Below, piece by piece: positions 4,865-5,741 of a stretch of 5,741 bases of DNA. Under the pieces are notes generated by a model that saw nothing but the letters and a program-made list of their open reading frames with translations, made no database searches and was not told the origin of the DNA. Numbering within the stretch: the first letter of the stretch is position 1; each line of letters begins with the position of its first letter. Made by a program: the position numbers and the translations under genes. This DNA comes from Bacillota bacterium (GTDB lineage: Bacteria > Bacillota > Clostridia > Christensenellales > SZUA-584), in contig JAEZHF010000070.1 of assembly GCA_023416745.1 (NCBI GenBank), positions 1 to 5,741 on the forward strand. The letters are read 5' to 3'.

Positions 4865-5650
4865 ATGGTACGACCTGAAACGGAGCAGAGAAGGCGGCTG
4901 GCCGGCACCTCGACGCAGATGGATAGAAATGATGGCGAGACAGAAATTGATCTTATTGAATTGTTTTACCGGCTGTTGGAAAATGTAAAGTATATTATTC
5001 TCGCTACAATTCTTTGTGGCATTGCTGCTGGCATCTATACCTTCGGTTTTCAAACGCCTCAATATCAAGCCACAGCAAAGCTGTATGTAACAAATCAAAA
5101 AGACTCGGCCATCAATCTTTCAGACCTTCAGATTGGTTCTTACCTGACCAGTGATTATCAGGAAGTGTTTAAAACCTGGGAAGTACATGAAATGGTTATC
5201 AAAAATCTAGCGCTCCCGTATACATACACACAAATGCAATCCATGCTAACGGTTACCAATCCAAAGGATACCCGAATTTTGCATATCACGGTGACATCAG
5301 ATAGTCCAAAAGAGGCTGAGGATATTGCCAATGAATACGCATTGGCTGCACAGAAGCACATTTCTGATGTAATGGATACAGAAGAGCCTAATGTATTATC
5401 TAAAGCGCTATTGCCAACGGTACCGGTCAGCCCAAACAAAACGCGAACGGTATTACTTGGTTTAATACTGGGCGCATTTTTATCTATGGGAATCATTACT
5501 GTGCAGTTTTTGATGGATGACAAAATCAAAACGGCTGATGATATTGCAAAGTATGCAGGGCTGGCAACCCTTGCAATTGTTCCAACTATGAAAGAAGCTA
5601 CAACCGTAAAGAAAAAGGACAAGCCGTCAAATGCGGCCAAGAAAAGGTAG
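4865..5650 (+). CDS. Wzz/CapA-type chain-length and tyrosine-kinase adaptor membrane protein
   Basis: A 261-residue polysaccharide co-polymerase-like protein. The Wzz-domain opening TEIDLIELFYRLLENVKYII is followed by membrane helix 1 (about residues 41-62), then an extracytoplasmic stretch with QYQATAKLYVTNQ (66-78) and a conserved pre-membrane Pro region, LPTVPVSPNKTR (183-194). Helix 2 spans about 195-217, and a cytoplasmic tail DDKIKTADDIAKYAGLATLAIVP (218-240) ends in a Lys-rich segment. Such Gram-positive proteins (CapA, CpsC, YwqC type) control polymer length and activate a separate cytoplasmic tyrosine kinase through the C-terminal tail. The kinase gene follows after 7 bases, as expected. 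The start at 4865 has GGAGG six bases upstream (4854-4858). An ATG at 4859 abuts the Shine-Dalgarno, and the open frame back to a TTG at 4805 runs through the hairpin, so neither is preferred. The central domain is short compared with Gram-negative Wzz. Confidence 0.85.
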   Translation: MVRPETEQRRRLAGTSTQMDRNDGETEIDLIELFYRLLENVKYIILATILCGIAAGIYTFGFQTPQYQATAKLYVTNQKDSAINLSDLQIGSYLTSDYQEVFKTWEVHEMVIKNLALPYTYTQMQSMLTVTNPKDTRILHITVTSDSPKEAEDIANEYALAAQKHISDVMDTEEPNVLSKALLPTVPVSPNKTRTVLLGLILGAFLSMGIITVQFLMDDKIKTADDIAKYAGLATLAIVPTMKEATTVKKKDKPSNAAKKR

Positions 5651-5657
5651 TGTCGAT
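5642..5657 (+). promoter_or_regulatory. Ribosome site of the kinase gene inside the wzz-like 3' end
   Basis: AAAAGG (5642-5647) lies 10 bases before the ATG at 5658 and is part of the last codons of the preceding gene. This points to translational coupling and balanced production of the adaptor and the kinase. Confidence 0.55.
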
Positions 5658-5741
5658 ATGAAAAGCTTGGCTATTACCAAATTTGATCCACTGGACTACG
5701 CATGCAATGAGGCGCTGAATACCTTGTGTACGAATCTTACC
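5658..5741 (+). CDS. CpsD/CapB-type tyrosine kinase, N-terminal fragment
   Basis: Only the first 28 codons are inside the window; the frame stays open to the edge. The segment DPLDYACNEALNTLCTNLT (residues 10-28) resembles the usual N-terminus of bacterial tyrosine kinases of the CpsD/CapB/YwqD type, where an E-A-[YF]-R-x-L-R-T-N-[LI] stretch precedes the Walker A loop; here E-A-L-N-T-L-C-T-N-L keeps the spacing. The Walker motifs and the tyrosine cluster would lie beyond the window. The position directly after a Wzz/CapA-type gene strongly supports the call. Such kinases autophosphorylate and cycle with the membrane adaptor to regulate polysaccharide export and length. Confidence 0.75.
   Translation, partial: MKSLAITKFDPLDYACNEALNTLCTNLT

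Overview
The window looks like chromosomal DNA of a low-to-mid GC Firmicute, most likely a gut-type member of the Clostridia. This rests on Gram-positive signals (strong GGAGG-type ribosome sites, an LCP-family wall ligase, a Wzz-type chain-length protein split from a separate CpsD/CapB-type kinase) and on a NusG paralogue of the LoaP kind heading the operon. The species is an inference, not something read from a marker gene.

Left part (1-1407): the window opens inside the 3' end of a GHKL-type sensor histidine kinase on the + strand. It ends 5 bases from the end of a convergent minus-strand unit. That unit is a small excisionase/MerR-like helix-turn-helix protein (1407-1180) followed after 41 bases by a sugar-phosphate-type nucleotidyltransferase (1138-245).

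Middle (1408-2412): about 1 kb without a convincing gene, AT-rich and full of short dyads. It holds a perfect TTGAT-N4-ATCAA box, a pair of ACAC/GTGT palindromes, and near its right end a good extended -10 sigma-A promoter (TTGACT, 17 bases, TAGAAT) overlapped by an inverted repeat. A leader of roughly 185 nt follows, with a hairpin plus T-run that could act as an early terminator.

Right part (2413-5741): a + strand exopolysaccharide or capsule operon. The order is LoaP/NusG-like antiterminator, LCP-family phosphotransferase, small secreted protein of unknown function, Wzz/CapA-type chain-length and kinase-adaptor membrane protein, and the first 28 codons of a CpsD/CapB-type tyrosine kinase cut off by the window end. 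The expected logic is that the antiterminator lets RNA polymerase pass terminators in the leader and between genes. The Wzz/kinase pair would set polymer length, and the LCP protein would attach polymer to the cell wall. Glycosyltransferases, flippase and polymerase would lie downstream, outside the window. Strong hairpins in the gaps after the LCP gene and after the secreted-protein gene fit an operon that needs antitermination. Nothing in the window proves a new system. The least explained parts are the structured leader and promoter and the secreted protein.
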